The notes beneath the pieces are model-generated. The model saw nothing but the letters and a program-made list of their open reading frames with translations, was not told where the DNA came from and did no database searches. Of a DNA stretch of 64,000 nt, positions 24,910 through 38,219 are shown piece by piece. The position numbers and the translations under genes are program-made. Numbering within the stretch: position 1 is the first letter of the stretch; every line of letters begins with the position of its first letter. This stretch comes from Ascidia mentula (taxonomy: Eukaryota; Chordata; Ascidiacea; Phlebobranchia; Ascidiidae). Location of the stretch: the NCBI GenBank assembly GCA_947561715.1, contig OX387202.1, forward strand, positions 6,399,001 to 6,463,000, in the 5' to 3' direction.

Positions 24910-27900
24910 GTTGCTTAAATTTGTCAAGTTGACATACATGAGAAAGGTTGGTGCTTCGCACAAGGTTTTGTTGTTATCGTAAACACACTTTTAGCGCTAC
25001 GAATTCGTTTTCTGTTCAAGGCAGTTGAGGTACAACCTAAAAATCAACGTAATTGTTAAAAGAGTAAGACGATTTTCGCAAAAAATATGTTCTGTGCGAT
25101 TGTAGGGTTTGTTGGCACTCGCGACTATTTTATCCCTTCTGAGTAAAAAAAGGCGACCCCCGATTTGTGACAATGGGATAGAAGCAAGCAGTGTTGCGTG
25201 CGTGCAGCGCAAGTCGTGCATCTCACTTGATTGGTCACACAAGAGGCTGCAGCATCTGCAAATGTTGGCAACCGGTTTAAGACGTGTTGGGATAACACAA
25301 GAGGAGCGACCACGTGTAAAGTGGATCCACGACTGGATTGTTGACCTCGGTTCTTTTGTTGCATGATTTGAATAGACGGAACACGGTTACCGGACACTTT
25401 TGTTTACGCTGTTAGAGCCCGGTTTACGGGCTCTCAACTATACCAGGTTCGGGGGTAAGGGTTTGCAATGGGACACAAGTAGCTCTGTACGATAAAATGT
25501 GACTTAATAATGTCTTTTTTATTGCCATTTGCCAGAGCGGTGTTGTCGTTTCGGTAAAATGGTAACTTGTGTAAAATTGATGTCCATTACACGATGTTTG
25601 TGTATTACGTAGCGCGATTTGTAGATGCTTTTGCCTGACCAATGTCTCACCAATGGCTTTGGCTGACCAGGAGATACCTTAGCAATTCCGTTGAAATCGT
25701 AATCTTCGAAACTAGACCCAGCCCCGGGATTGTAGCTCCGAGCTGATGGATACTCTAGCGTAGCTTTTGTCACCCTACCCTTGCCAATCCCTACGCCCCC
25801 CTTCTTTGGATGACTTCACGTGAAAGATTAGAAGCGTGGGGATGCGAGTGCCCGAGACCGTCGTCCCTATTGATGCCTTGGAGAGCAAACAGCTCCTTCC
25901 GTAACCCTACACATGCCCTGGCCCTGTCAATATAAAGAGACCGTTAAAAATGAGGATCTAAAGCTAGATTAAGTGCAGGTCGGCAAGGCTTTTGTGCTGC
26001 CGTGTTTTCGGTTCGGTAATGGATCTCAGCAGCTCAAGTTAGGTCGGACTTTTTTCAGGAATGTGTTGCAATAACACACACTGGCCTACTGTGATTGTCA
26101 ATCCAAACGACCCACCCCTAGTACGACCAGATACGGTCCACGGGTTCAATCTTTCACGCCTGTCGTTGCGTTATTTCGACTATGTCGCCTAAGTGTGGAC
26201 ACGATAAAAACATAGACGTTTAAATACATTTATAGATAGTTTCACGCCATATTGAGACACTATTGAAAGTTGTGTGTGCTCACGCGCCATTGAATTTGTG
26301 TATTGGCATTTCCATGGTAAAGGTTTGTTTCCTAGTTAAACGCATCGGCGTGTTGTGCAGGCTTGCATAGAAATAAACGGTTAGGTTTAGTTCTGAATAG
26401 CGTCTCCGGTAGGTATAATCTGTGCATCAATATGCTTTAACATTTAACATGCCAATTCAATTTTGTAAAGGATTTTATACATGTGGCCCCAAATATGGGA
26501 CTATCAGGTTTCATGTATGGCGGCATGGGCACTCTATATCGGTGCCAACGATTGGACCGCAAACAAGGCACTCGAAATGCACGACTTTTATGGCGTATAC
26601 TCCGTGCCGAACGCTTAGAATCGAAGTCCCTGGGCTTTGTTTTCAATTGCTGCCACTTTGCCGTCTGATCTTCCCATTTGCCGTACCTACAAGGGGCTAA
26701 CGGTTGATACAGGTTGAAGCCAACGAATTTGGTTCCTTATCAAAGTGCCTGGCGACTGTCAGGCTAATGGAGGGAGCTGTTAAACCAGCATTGAGCATGG
26801 GGTCTTTTAACCTCACATCAGGTACGGTGATGACTTTTTGCTTTGGTGACTGATGGACCGGTCTTCGTTGTTTACTCTGGTAGGAGAACTGTTGGTGCAG
26901 TGGCCCGGTGTATTTTATTTGCACCTTATGCTGTGGTGCCACATTTCGGTTGACTCGTTTTGTGGCATCCGCGTAAAAACATCAGTGAGTGTTGGGAGCT
27001 GCAAGTTCCGGAAGGGTACCGATATGAATATGACGTCGTTATTTTTGTAACGGAGGCACACGTGTGAAATTAAATATTAGACATAATTTATGAGGGATTA
27101 TGGCAGAAAAAAAGGCTTAAAGCTTGAGGACAGTAGACTGTCAGTACAATAAAATTCCTAATTTAAATTTTTCAATACTCGATATTATAGTGTGCACATG
27201 CACTCCGTTTATGCGCGTGGAGGTCCTTGAATATGTTATGGAACCAATGATGGAAACACCCAGTTTCTTGTCACGTGGTTACAGTTCAATGAGTTCGGAT
27301 TTTCCGTTCGCCGTTTGTAGTAAAACTGTGAGAAGTAACTTGTCAAAAAAATTCTGACAGAATCGTCGGCGCCCGACCGTAAATAACAGCAACGGAATTG
27401 AGGGAAAGGAAACAATAAACCCAGAACCCCAGAAGACAAAAAGCGCGACCTTTCCGAAACCCGAGAATCTCACGGTTTCTGGTGACGTCAATAGTAGTAA
27501 CGCGGATAGAGACTCAGGTTTTCCCACTAGAATGCGTGATTCACAAACTGCTTCGAGGATTTATAGAGTTAGATAGAATGCTGTTTCCTGCGAGAAATAA
27601 TGTTATATTGCTTACGTTTCAAATCGTACCAATAGGATTTCCTATTACTTTAAAATGTCCATGCTGATGTTATTTAGTGGCAGGAACGAAAAATCGAACG
27701 TTATTTGATTCAACGCTCCGTCGAAATCCCTCAGTACCTTCGCGATCGAAGCTAATGGAAGTCAGTCGCAGGGGAAATTAAATTTTCATCCCTCGGCCTA
27801 TGGTCCGTCTGCCTGGATATCATGCTTTGCTTTGAAAGGGAAACACAGGCAGAGTCGTTCTTTGTTGACAAGAAAATCACTCGCATTACCAAGTTAATCA

Positions 27901-30900
27901 GCGTAAGATTAAATCAGTTGAATATGATTGTGGTTGTGGATTTGTTTGTACATACGGCACGGTATAACCCGGTAATGATTGAAACACGCGTGTTAGGGAA
28001 TGTTTCATCTCATCGTTTGTGTCAAGCGGTGTAAGTTGCGTTTTGACTGCTTTTAACAGGCTGCAAATCACATGGTCGCGGACGCGCGTAAAGTTTACGA
28101 TCCCTTGTGTCACGCAACGATGTAACGAGAACTGCGATTTTATTGCTCGTTTTATCGTTTGTGTCCCGATAATTTAGCGTTTTAAACCATAGCAAACTTT
28201 AGGTGCCAGGTACTCATTGGATCTACTAACTTTGTGTACTTATACCTTAGCGCCTGTATGTGCTCCGTGGTAATTCCTCAATAGATTACTGGTGGCATAC
28301 AGTTCTGGCTTGAATCTGCGCGTTTCAAAAACGTTGACTTTTAACTTTAAGTAATATTACAAAATCCGTATGTGATGTTCACGTTTTGTTTTCAATGTGT
28401 CTTAACATTGCCACCGATAGGATGATCAAAACGCCAAAACCTCGCGTTCGTAACAACACCCAACATTTTGTCATTACATCATATAAAAGCAGGAAGAAAT
28501 TATATGTTCTTAATTATTGGCACTTTGTTCTTAATTATAGGCACAATAGGATGAATACGCCTGGACACGTGAATTAGGTGCACACACTTCCATGTCATGA
28601 TTTCTGCCACGCGCCCGTCTATCGCAGACTTGTCGGCTGAAGAAAAAGGAAAAGGTTGTGTAGGTTCATGCGGAACCGGTCGATTTGAAAAACGCGATGT
28701 TTTTTGCTGGGGCCCAGTGTGGCAGTTCATACAAAGCAGTGTTCCGATGCACACGGTCTGATTGCTGGTGTCCATTTAAAAAAATCTAAAGCTAACATGA
28801 AGGTAATGCAGTTTGCAGAAAGAAAAAGCCAGACAACTTTGTAGGAAAGGTTTTGGCCAGACATGGTGTACCAATACTTAATAGGGAAAGTGTGTTATAA
28901 CGCATACGTAATAAAATACTTTGTTTTCGGCCTCGCAAGTCAACAAATTTACTGTAAAGTATTGGCAGTGCACTTGTTAGCTGCAAAGATCGCAATGGTT
29001 TGCATTAATAGCTTGTATTTGTTTGTTAACAAATAAGAGTATAAGTTATTCTTTGTTTAGCAAAGTTTCGAATCAAACACCGCTTATAAACCAGATCGTA
29101 GTCAAATAAAAAGAACGATTCATGTTTAACAAAATAAACATAAACTCGATGAAGTAAAGTCAGCGTGAAGACCACTAACGAGGTTTTAAGACAGCTTTTG
29201 TGTCTGACTGAAACAAACCAGACCTTTATTGCGTCATACTGTTGCATCTTAGCATGAAGATTATTGGTTTGTGGTAATTCTTGTCTGGCATTTGTATCGC
29301 CAAAAGCACGTCAGAAGGTCCTTTCATTGTTTGTCAAGTTGATCAAAGCAATGAGTGCAAAGCTAAGACACACATGTAACCTGTTAAAAACTGGGCCACA
29401 TCGGCAAGGGATCAGGAACGCGTGGTTAAACTTCTACCAGTCAGTCGATTTTTATTGGAGGGTGAAAGCAGTGAACCAATCCACAAGGCGTTAAAAGCCA
29501 GACGGCGATTTTATTAATGACTCGTATCTGGTTTCAGCAGAAACGGCGTTTCTTCTAGACTTTTGCTGGCAGGCATGCTTGTTGGTTCTAACAGGAACCG
29601 CACCCTTGCGTAGAACAAGTCCCTCCCATCTGCTGCCCTAGCTAGTCAAGGTGCGGCCCTTGCATCTCTGTACGGGCGTGGACAGGGTATAGACGCATTC
29701 AATCACCTTGGAATTCAACAACTTTAGAGAAATCACCTCGAAGATAGATTCATGCCAGTGTTAAAACTATTTTAAGATATATATATTAGTATTAGTTATA
29801 TTTAAGTTGTGTTTTCACATGGTATGCAAAATGCACTACGGTTATTTTTTTGGGGAAAATCCATGGTTATGCCACAAGTTGGATCTTTGTTTTACTCCAC
29901 CGACCTTTGAATCACGTGACATGCGAAAAAATGTCAGTCGAGGCGAAATTGATGTAGAGTTCGGCACTCTCGTCGTCCTGGACCAGAAAGTCATTACGTT
30001 GCGACGCTTTTGCGGTCGGGCCGTCTTTTGGCCCTCGGGCTATTGAAGCGGCATGTTTGGTCTGTCATGATGATTTGTGCGTTACCTTGCAACATACACC
30101 TCGGGTTATTCCGCATTTGACACAACAATGTTATATTTGTAATGGTAAAGTCCGTGCCATTGTCATCGAACGCTGCATGGCAGTAAAGGTTGCGTTAGTA
30201 ATTTTAAATGGTTCCAGCTGTAATTATGGTTTCAGGATCTGTTCTATTACCGACCACACATGAACAATTACGCACCCTTCCCATGGTTGTTCGTATGCGG
30301 CCCCTCCCGTAGGTTTAATGTGGGCGGTTTGTATTGATGCTGTGGCACGCGCCAATGCTAGTAGCTTGATGTGGCAGTATCAAGCCGTCGTCGCATTCAA
30401 GCGTGCATTGCACCTCAGGCCTCGCTTCACTGGCCGCAGTGCCTCAGTGGACAGCCTGCATATGCTCAGTGAAAGTCCTTCGGCAAGCTATGTATATTTT
30501 TTCATTGTATGGTCATTACTCATAGTTTGAAAGGTGCCGTTTTGTTTATAGCAGAATAATTCGAATTGTTTGGGGGCATTTTTGTTCAGCTTTGAGTACT
30601 GTAATATGTGAAATTAAGCTTTCACAGCAAAATTAAACCACATACAAATATATTTGTAAAATTAAGGAAAGTTCTTAAGATTTGTTTTTGTATAAAAATT
30701 ACCGATATTGTGTATTTCAAAGAGGCTTCAATTTTATGATCTTTGTCTAAATCTTATTCTTTGGAAATTTTGGTAACTACATGTTGTTTTCGAAACGTAT
30801 GACTTTCAAGGCAAGTGTGGCTTGGCACGGTTTGTAACACTAACTAACAAAAACAATCAAGTTTTGCTACGGTACGGTTGAATTACCAGTTAACAGTATG

Positions 30901-32040
30901 GGCAGATTGTGAGAAAACTGACTATGTCACGTGACCAACAAACCGGTGGAGCACAACAGGCAGTGGTGCGTGCGATTTTCAGGGGTAACACGTCGCGACA
31001 ATTTAAGTGTAACCTTTGACGGCGTTGCACATCTCGGTTTGGGGTTTCGTTACGTAAGCTTCGCCTTTATCGAAAGTCAAGTTTTCAGCGTCTGACAGAT
31101 TATGTTTACAAGATAAATCAATTAAATGAGCGGTTATTTCAGAATAAGACTAATGTGGCGATTTGGTGTTTTTGACTTAAGTGTGACTCACCAAATACTG
31201 AACATTTTAGGTCAGGAATCCAGGCTGGCCTACATACGAAATCGCATTCTACAAGGTTGCTGCCTGAATCGGTCTGTTGGCAAAAGTAAAGGGTGTGGCA
31301 GAGTACAACAATACCCGGTAGGTTCGCCTCAAACCTTTTACCAATTACCACCGGAATCTTGACTTTGAAAGGTGGACACGCATCGTTTCGATTGCTCGCA
31401 TATGTTGGCACTGAATGGCCGCTTTTGATAAAGGGCTTTCTGTGGGAACTTATAGGTTAAGTTTGTCCTTTGTGATCAACGGGTGTTCAAAGCAGGCTGT
31501 TGCTTAAGAAACTGAATTTATCGTATTGCTGTGTAACGAATTCTGAGATATGCGTGAAAGAAAAATAGCAAAAAGACTTTTCTGCTTTGTTTATTTCTGG
31601 TTCTTTTTACAAAGGCTGCTGAAACTTACACGTTTCAATAAAAGTCGTGTTTGGTGAACACCATCACTTGCCTGCTAACGAAGAGACGTAATTCCCAAAT
31701 GGTTCGTCGAGTCGATTAACGACGTGTCTCGAACTGCTACGCGTGCTTCAAACTGCCTGTCGCCATTGTTTCGTCATAATTCGTCTTGTCGTGATTGTAA
31801 TCATGAAAGTGAGGTGCGACGAACTGCTTTGGATTTTAGAAAGTTGTGGTTTGCCAGGGGACGACCTCTAAACGACTGCCGATGGATTTGGTGGAACGGT
31901 TTACGGGAAGTCATAACAGGAAAGATGGATTTCAGTCCCATACGTATAACCACTATTAGAAATACAGTCAGCTGTTTCAGTCTTCTGGTAGTGCGTAGAT
32001 ACAAGATACTGTATTAAAGTAATCAACGCCTTTAAAAATA
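24910..32040. other. no proven gene; a few coding-like patches
   Basis: Patches with balanced composition include: minus strand 25560-25960 (two frames, one reading TLEYPSARSYNPGAGSSFED); plus strand 26482-26619 (a 45-codon frame starting MWPQIWDYQVSC); and plus strand about 29807-30530 (GC-rich frames, one ending in a hydrophobic segment). None has a consistent chain of splice sites or a recognisable motif, so I do not call genes here. Confidence 0.3.
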
Positions 32041-32047
32041 CCTTTAT

Positions 32048-32130
32048 TTTCAACAGATAGAAGAATGGTTAGAAAAATGTAAAAAACAAACAAAACTTCA
32101 AGGAATAAAAAAAAACGCAAAATGCTCTGA
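32048..32130 (+). promoter_or_regulatory. leader with acceptor site and two tiny upstream ORFs
   Basis: A pyrimidine-rich acceptor-like sequence (TTTATTTTCAACAG) ends at 32056, 95 nt before the start codon. The leader then holds two upstream ORFs: ATGGTTAGAAAAATGTAA at 32065-32082 and ATGCTCTGA at 32122-32130. The second is in frame with the main ATG and its stop proves where the main frame must begin. The acceptor may belong to a 5' non-coding exon or be a spliced-leader trans-splice site, as is frequent in Ciona. Upstream ORFs usually lower translation. Confidence 0.45.
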
Positions 32131-32151
32131 AGCAAATCAACCAACAACGCA

Positions 32152-35100
32152 ATGGATTTACGCAAAGGCGACCTGTCATTGGATGAGATCCACAAGTCCA
32201 TCGAGTCAACCCTAAACTCGATCAAGCAACAGCACCAGGAGGTAAATCATCAATAATTTATTCACAAACCAGGGTGGAAATATAAACCACAACGTTGCAG
32301 TGCTTTGCTGAATAAAAAAATGCGGTAATGTTTAAATTTAGGAAGTTGTTTGATGTACTTCAGCAGGAATTTGGTACCTGTTTAGTAACAGGTAAAATGA
32401 TGTTAAATCACGTACCTGTGTTTGTCAAGCAATAGCGAATTCAACGTACAGCCTCATTAACAAGTTTACTTGCAAACCGTATTTCACCCAACATTGTAAG
32501 CTTACTGATGGCGAATTGTGAAAACGATTTGTAAGGTGGTGATTAGCGGTCGTTGAAAGTTAAACAGTGTGTTTTCCCAACATAATTAGACCCCGACTAA
32601 GGTTGACAGGGTCGAGCGTGCTATTGTGTACAATGCACTTAAAGCTTACTACAGTATGGGTGGCAGCGAACGTGCCGTCAATATTTACAATGTGCCGGTG
32701 TCAGGAATCACACGCTGTAAAGTTGAGACAAGCTCCGGGATTAAGAAGGAAGGGCTGGTGTAATGCGTGTATTCACAGAAACCCTAATTTTTGACTTAAT
32801 GGTTATGTTTTAAACTCCATCTTTCTTTAAAAAAAATACGACTACGATTTCAGTATCAAAAGCATTTAAATGTATCACATATTACGCAGCAAACACTTCA
32901 AAATAAATTTTAACATGTATGGACATTAATGTGCCACAAAATGGTTTTGGCTTCTTGCGTTTGCTGTTTGTAACGTATTTACAAAACAACTGATCCTGCT
33001 GTTTATTTTTGCCGCTGGTTTCGCGTTTACTGTAAAATCCTGTGATAATCGATCAAAGCGCGCCGCTGCAATGCCAGACGCGCGGTATCGCCGTGGGAAT
33101 TTCACCATCCACCCTGTCTCCCCGCAAACAGTTTCCTTGTTTTGCGAGGCCTCGAGGGACATTTGCAGGAGCATAAAAACTGTACGGAACAGCACAAAAG
33201 GCTGTCCACCGTTTCCGAAGGCGCGGTCTCCGTTGCGCCATATGTCGCTGAAGTCTAAACCCTTTCATCGAACGTGCAGATCAACCTGCCTCGATTCGGT
33301 CCAATCGCCGTGTATCCCTTGGCCGCAAAGTTGGCTTTCTTTGAGCGTAGTAGAGGGTTTTCCGGCTTTCCGACATTTTCCCATTACTTTCGGCTTACAG
33401 ATGTGTTGAGATATGTAGGGATTCAGATTTTTCGCCTACTTGCGGCTCGTTTGCCCTGGGCGCGTTATAAAGTAGGCGCTGGTTTTCACACGATTATTGT
33501 GTGCGTTTAAAATCACAGCGTTATTTCTTTTCTGCTCTTCATATTTGGCGAAAAACAATAATTGATATAAAAAACAAAGATGGCCGTCGCACATATGGCC
33601 AATTTCAACGTGGTCGTCTTAAAAACTGTTGTGAATTATTTGCGAATGTTCTCACATCAAACAATGATCAAAAGCAAAAAGTTAAATTTATTTCAATCAA
33701 GTTTTTATCAAAACATGGCAAAAAAACCACTAATAAATCAATTTAATTTTCAGATTGAAGACTCTGCATGTGACGTCACCCACTTGAACAAGATCGCCGA
33801 ACAGATATGTCTACCCATCAGCGACACCGTGCGGAAGAATTCGGCAACAAGTCTCGACGCTCTTCGTCTTATGCTCTCCCTCCACGAGTCTGTGGTGCGC
33901 GCCACGATTACTGGAAGTCCGATAAGCGAATCAATATCGCGATTAAAGCCATATAACAGGGAAGAAACAAACAGAAGAAATGTAAACTCTGGTGTTTGTA
34001 TACTCCCTCCAGTGGTTGGATCCACAAATACCCCCAAGCAGCGATCATCCTTTCCTTTGACGCGTTACCCACCTATCGTAAACCCAACCCTATCGACTTC
34101 CGGGTCACGTGGTAGCACACGATTGACGTCACCACAGCGCCGAAAAACTCCGCCTACGTCAACGGTTGCCGACGCGGCCGAAGTAAGCGAACGTCACGAC
34201 GCGTTACGTAGATACGTGGATGACGTGGAGAAGTACGTCCGAACATTACAGGGAACGTTTTCGACATTCACGCAACGAGTTCTCGTTCCTCTTCAAACCT
34301 TCTGCAAACTTCAAAGATCGAGGTGAATATATTTTCGTGCTTTTAATTCGACAATCGTTTTACAGACCAAATCGCTCACAATCTGTCAAAACAACAATAA
34401 AAAAAATATTTAGGCATAATATTTGTGGAGTATCGTTTGAAAACCAGCACTTTAGAATTATGGTCCCACCTTGATGCTGCTTAATTAACCGTTAAATTGT
34501 TCTAGTTTCGTTTACCCTGGGGAAGCCTTGTTGGATAACAGGCGAAACGTCGGTCAATAAAGTTACGTTTTTAGTGTGCCAGAAAAACAGACTATTAAAT
34601 TATAATATGCCTGGCAGCAACAGAAACATTATATTTGTTCTAGTTTCGTTTTGAGAAAATAAAACGGTGAATTATTCAATTTATCTAAGTTTTCGTTTTG
34701 AGAAAAAACGTATATAAATGACGCCCAGCATATCTACGGCTGCGCACAAACGTTCGACTTAAAACAACTTTTTGAACAGCGGCAAAACCCAGCCAAGAGA
34801 CGGAGGTCGATCGAAGGAGAACACAGAGGACAATTTCTTCCGCACAAAGAGCGGGGATCTCCATCAGAGCGAGTTCGCGATCGTCCAAACTATGAACCGG
34901 ATCCGGAACTTGCTGTGGCCTCCGCAGGAAGGAATAAACTCTGAATTGTTCACCAACACTGGGTTGTCCAAAAAGGTGTGCAGACGATTTTTGATTGGTT
35001 CGTTTCCTATAATCAACCATGCTTTCTAGTGCAGCCTATAACTAGCGTTTGTTTCCAAAACAGTTAACGTTGTCTGTGGCTTTGACATACTGTATGGGGG

Positions 35101-37421
35101 TTTTGTCTCAATTTTGAAACGTGACTAATAAACGTGTAAACAATCATGTTATTCACAAATGTAAATTTAATCAAATGTTTCTATTTAAACTAAAGTTTAA
35201 CAACTGAATTTAAACTGGTAAAAGCAAAAAAACATTCAAAACATTCAAAATATTCTGATTTTTATTTTTTATCATACCAGGTTGCTGACTGTGTAGCTGA
35301 ATGTAATCGCTTTCCCGTCTTACGTCTTCTACCTGATGTTCTTGGCAAGTTTGCGGAAGTTATACAGAAATCCAGTTTCTGGCTGAAAAGAGACGTGTTG
35401 TATACACAGAACGCAAAATCTGCATTGCACCGAGCTCACAGACGTTACGTGAAAACAGAACGTCTTTGGCAAGAGGTATATATTCTGAGAATGATCGTCT
35501 GTAATTGATGTAGTTAAAACAATAAAAACGCCTTAGTTTTATTTCTCATTCCAAAGAAATTTAAAATAAACGACCATTTTCAAGGATTTTATGTTACAAA
35601 ACCCAAATTCTATATCCCTATTTTGTGGCATGCTGTTTGTTACATTAAATTAAAAATATATAATATAATGCTTCGTTACCAGGCTCGTCAGTCGCACCGT
35701 CAGCTGCTGAGCGAATGGGAACACATGAATGCTGAAGTCCACACGAATTCCACCCGCTTGGAGACACTAGAGCACGATATTGATATGCTACGAGAGGTAA
35801 GGGAAAGTAACCATGCGACACCATGGGCATTAGACTGCGTGGATACAACCGTTATAAGTAATTACCGAACAGGAAATTTGAATGTAATATTGGTTAAAAT
35901 GTGAATTTTTATTGGCTAATTGCTCAAAATGCTTGATAACCTTGGCAACTAAAGATTTGTGCAAGGAAATTTTGTACAACGCGACAGATTTCTGCAATCA
36001 CTTTTTGTTCATGAAAAATTTTTTTTTTTTAAATGTGCTGGCAAATTAGAAATATTAAAATTATTCACGATTTTTTGATTTTTTGCTCGCAGGACTTGGA
36101 TCGATCGCAGGACCAGCGTCGAACTTTGGAAATAAAACTTCGCAACACAAACGACAACATCGACCACTTGAGGGCGCGCCATCGAGCATTGAGAAAGCGG
36201 ATAATTATGCTCGGAACTAAGATCGAACAGCGCGAGCGAAAGTGAGTAAAAAAACTTTAAATCCGGACTGAAAAGAACTCTTTTTGAAAATGTCCCGAAA
36301 CGGTAAATTTTTGCAAGCGAATCGAAAAAATTGCCCACCTCCTGGTTTAATTGAAATTCCAACACAACGAATATTTTCCTTGGCTTTGTCTGCGCTGAAC
36401 CTCCATCTTTAAAACACCATCATGTGTGTAGTTACGACTTCATGGAGTCACGGGTTCGATCCCAGCGCGCTGACCAAGACGCGATGCAGGAGAAAATCAG
36501 GATAAGTGAAGAGTATGCCGGCTCACTGCAGGCCAAAATGGAACAATTCTACAACAGTCGTGCGGCGTGGAACCGAAGGTATTGAGCTGACCCAACCGTT
36601 GTATTAGATTCGTACAATATATGTTGTGAATGTTTTGAACACTTGGAACCCCAACATTGCGTTTTTTCAGGTACTTGGAAAAATCTGACCCTGAAATATT
36701 ACGAACTCGATTGCAATCCGTTCAGTTACGAATTCCTCTTCCAGCCGTGAGAGAAAAAACCTTTATTCTGAAGTCCAGACTAGACAGTACGTTTTTTTAA
36801 TAATTTTCCAGCAGAGCATTTGCTCTTTAGCATTATGCCATTATGTAAATTGTTAAAAAAGTAACAACTTATTTCATAAAGTGTAGTTTATTCATTAGGG
36901 AAAGCTATAAACTAATATGAATATAATTTAAGAACTTTTCTCGTGAGCCTTTTAATTATTCACTGTTGTTTTGGATTTAAGATCTTCGAGAAGCTTTCAG
37001 CTACATCGAAGACGGCCTGGAAGACAGTAATGTACACTGGAGTTCTCTATGTCGCCACCTGAAATGGCCTGAAGAAATATTTCTAACATTACCCGAGATC
37101 AACACGCAGAAAAACAAGGCAGCGGTAAAACCAAAAGACCTCACAGACAGCGACGATTCTTCATCCACTACGTCAGCATCGTCTACGTCAGCGGGCAAAA
37201 CGGCGCCGTCGGCCATGCGGTCCGAATGGCGAGCTGCCCAACGAATAGTTGAACATATCAAGCGTCGATTTCCAAACCAAGAAAGTCAACAACGCTCATT
37301 TATGCTGCGAATGTGGCTGAGGTGTAATGGTCGTAAAGCTACCATCGATGATTTGTCAAACGGACTTCGGGCCGTTAAACTGCATGATTTGGCAGCGTAC
37401 GTAGAACGCTTGGTATCTTAG
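32152..37421 (+). CDS. coiled-coil protein with C-terminal split death domain, nine exons
   Basis: Nine exons join with matching phases: 32152-32241, 33754-34322, 34780-34975, 35281-35475, 35683-35796, 36093-36241, 36432-36578, 36671-36786 and 36982-37421. Together they give 2016 nt, 671 residues plus stop. All introns are GT-AG; exons 4 to 8 are small (114-195 bp). Residues 1-285 are mixed, with a Ser/Pro/Arg-rich low-complexity part near 140-190. About 330-500 is rich in charged heptads, a likely coiled coil. The C-terminus is death-fold-like: LREAFSYIEDGL to CRHLKWPEEI (about 527-566), then a linker with DSDDSSSTTSASST, then FMLRMW and RKATIDDLSNGLRAVKLHDL to the end. The W and the AT-DDL pattern match death-domain helices 5-6. 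Death domains bind other death domains in apoptotic or NF-kB signalling. The exact partner and family are unknown. Confidence 0.8.
34497..34651 (+). mobile_element. 121-bp retroelement insertion with 17-bp target duplication
   Basis: TTGTTCTAGTTTCGTTT occurs perfectly at 34497-34513 and 34635-34651, flanking a 121-bp insert in intron 2 of the death-domain gene. The insert begins ACCCTGGGGA and forms a hairpin (GCC-TTGTT-GGAT-AACA-GGC) followed by GAAACGTC. It then has a second stem (AAACGT with ACGTTT) and ends GCAACAGAAACATTATAT. It shares layout with the insertion at 14688-14868 and its tail with 15.9 kb. The hammerhead-like core is damaged (CTGGGGA in place of CTGATGA). Confidence 0.7.
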
Positions 37422-37424
37422 GAA

Positions 37425-38215
37425 ACTAATCATAGAGAACAAACAAAATTTGGTAATTAAGAGCAATCTTACAAAAACACGGTATTAATTACGTTCGTTG
37501 GATTTGAAAAAATTTAGCAAAAATCGTTGGACCCTTTCACAAAAAAATTGGGAAAAAAAACGTTTACAAAATTAATTCTGGTTAAAAATTTGCTCGTCAT
37601 ACCGCAAGACTTACATGTCAAGCACACTGCATCCCATTAAAATTTGTTATGCAAACAAACACCACGGGTTGGTTGATAAAAAGATCAATATAATCTTCGC
37701 AAATCATTTGCCCTCTTCGTACTAAGTGTTAGTGACCGTGACTTCATACTGTGGGTGATCTGTGTTTTATTGTGTTTTCGTCTTTTAACATGCTCTGCGT
37801 CTGGATTATTCTACAAAGGTGTGATAATACTCCAAACCAAATTCTAGATTTTTTTTCGTTCTGTTAATTGAATGTAAACTTTTTTGAATTGACGCGTTTT
37901 TTTTTCATACGAAATAACCCAAGTCGCAGTTTATGTAAAACTTCATTTTGCAATTTAGCAGTAGTTGTTAATACCGTAATTGTGTTTCCCATTCTTACAA
38001 TTCACAAACGTGATGCTCTAGTGATCGATTTGTAGAAATTAGATATTTTTCATCTGTTTTTAAATCAGTCATTGCATGTCTAACATATCCTGCAACTCAT
38101 CATCAAATTCCATACATAGGAAAATGGCCTTAAGGAACAATTCAGAACTCCTCGTCTTCCTTTTTGTGTTGTGAAATTTAAGCGAAGCCGGAAACTGCCC
38201 TCATTATTCAACACC
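37425..38215. other. 3' flank of the death-domain gene, no further gene seen
   Basis: AT-rich sequence with no motif. An ATTAAA at about 37637 could be the polyadenylation signal of the death-domain gene, but there is no AATAAA close to the stop codon. It leads into the receptor array. Confidence 0.35.
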
Positions 38216-38219
38216 CTTT

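Noticed and set aside
33580-34326. A 248-codon plus-strand frame taken as one gene
   Set aside because: Its first part is intron; the real exon starts at 33754 after a TTTTCAG acceptor and joins in phase with exons on both sides.
36450-36475. GGGTTCGATCCC, a textbook tRNA B box
   Set aside because: It lies inside exon 7 of the death-domain gene, and no A box or cloverleaf can be drawn around it.
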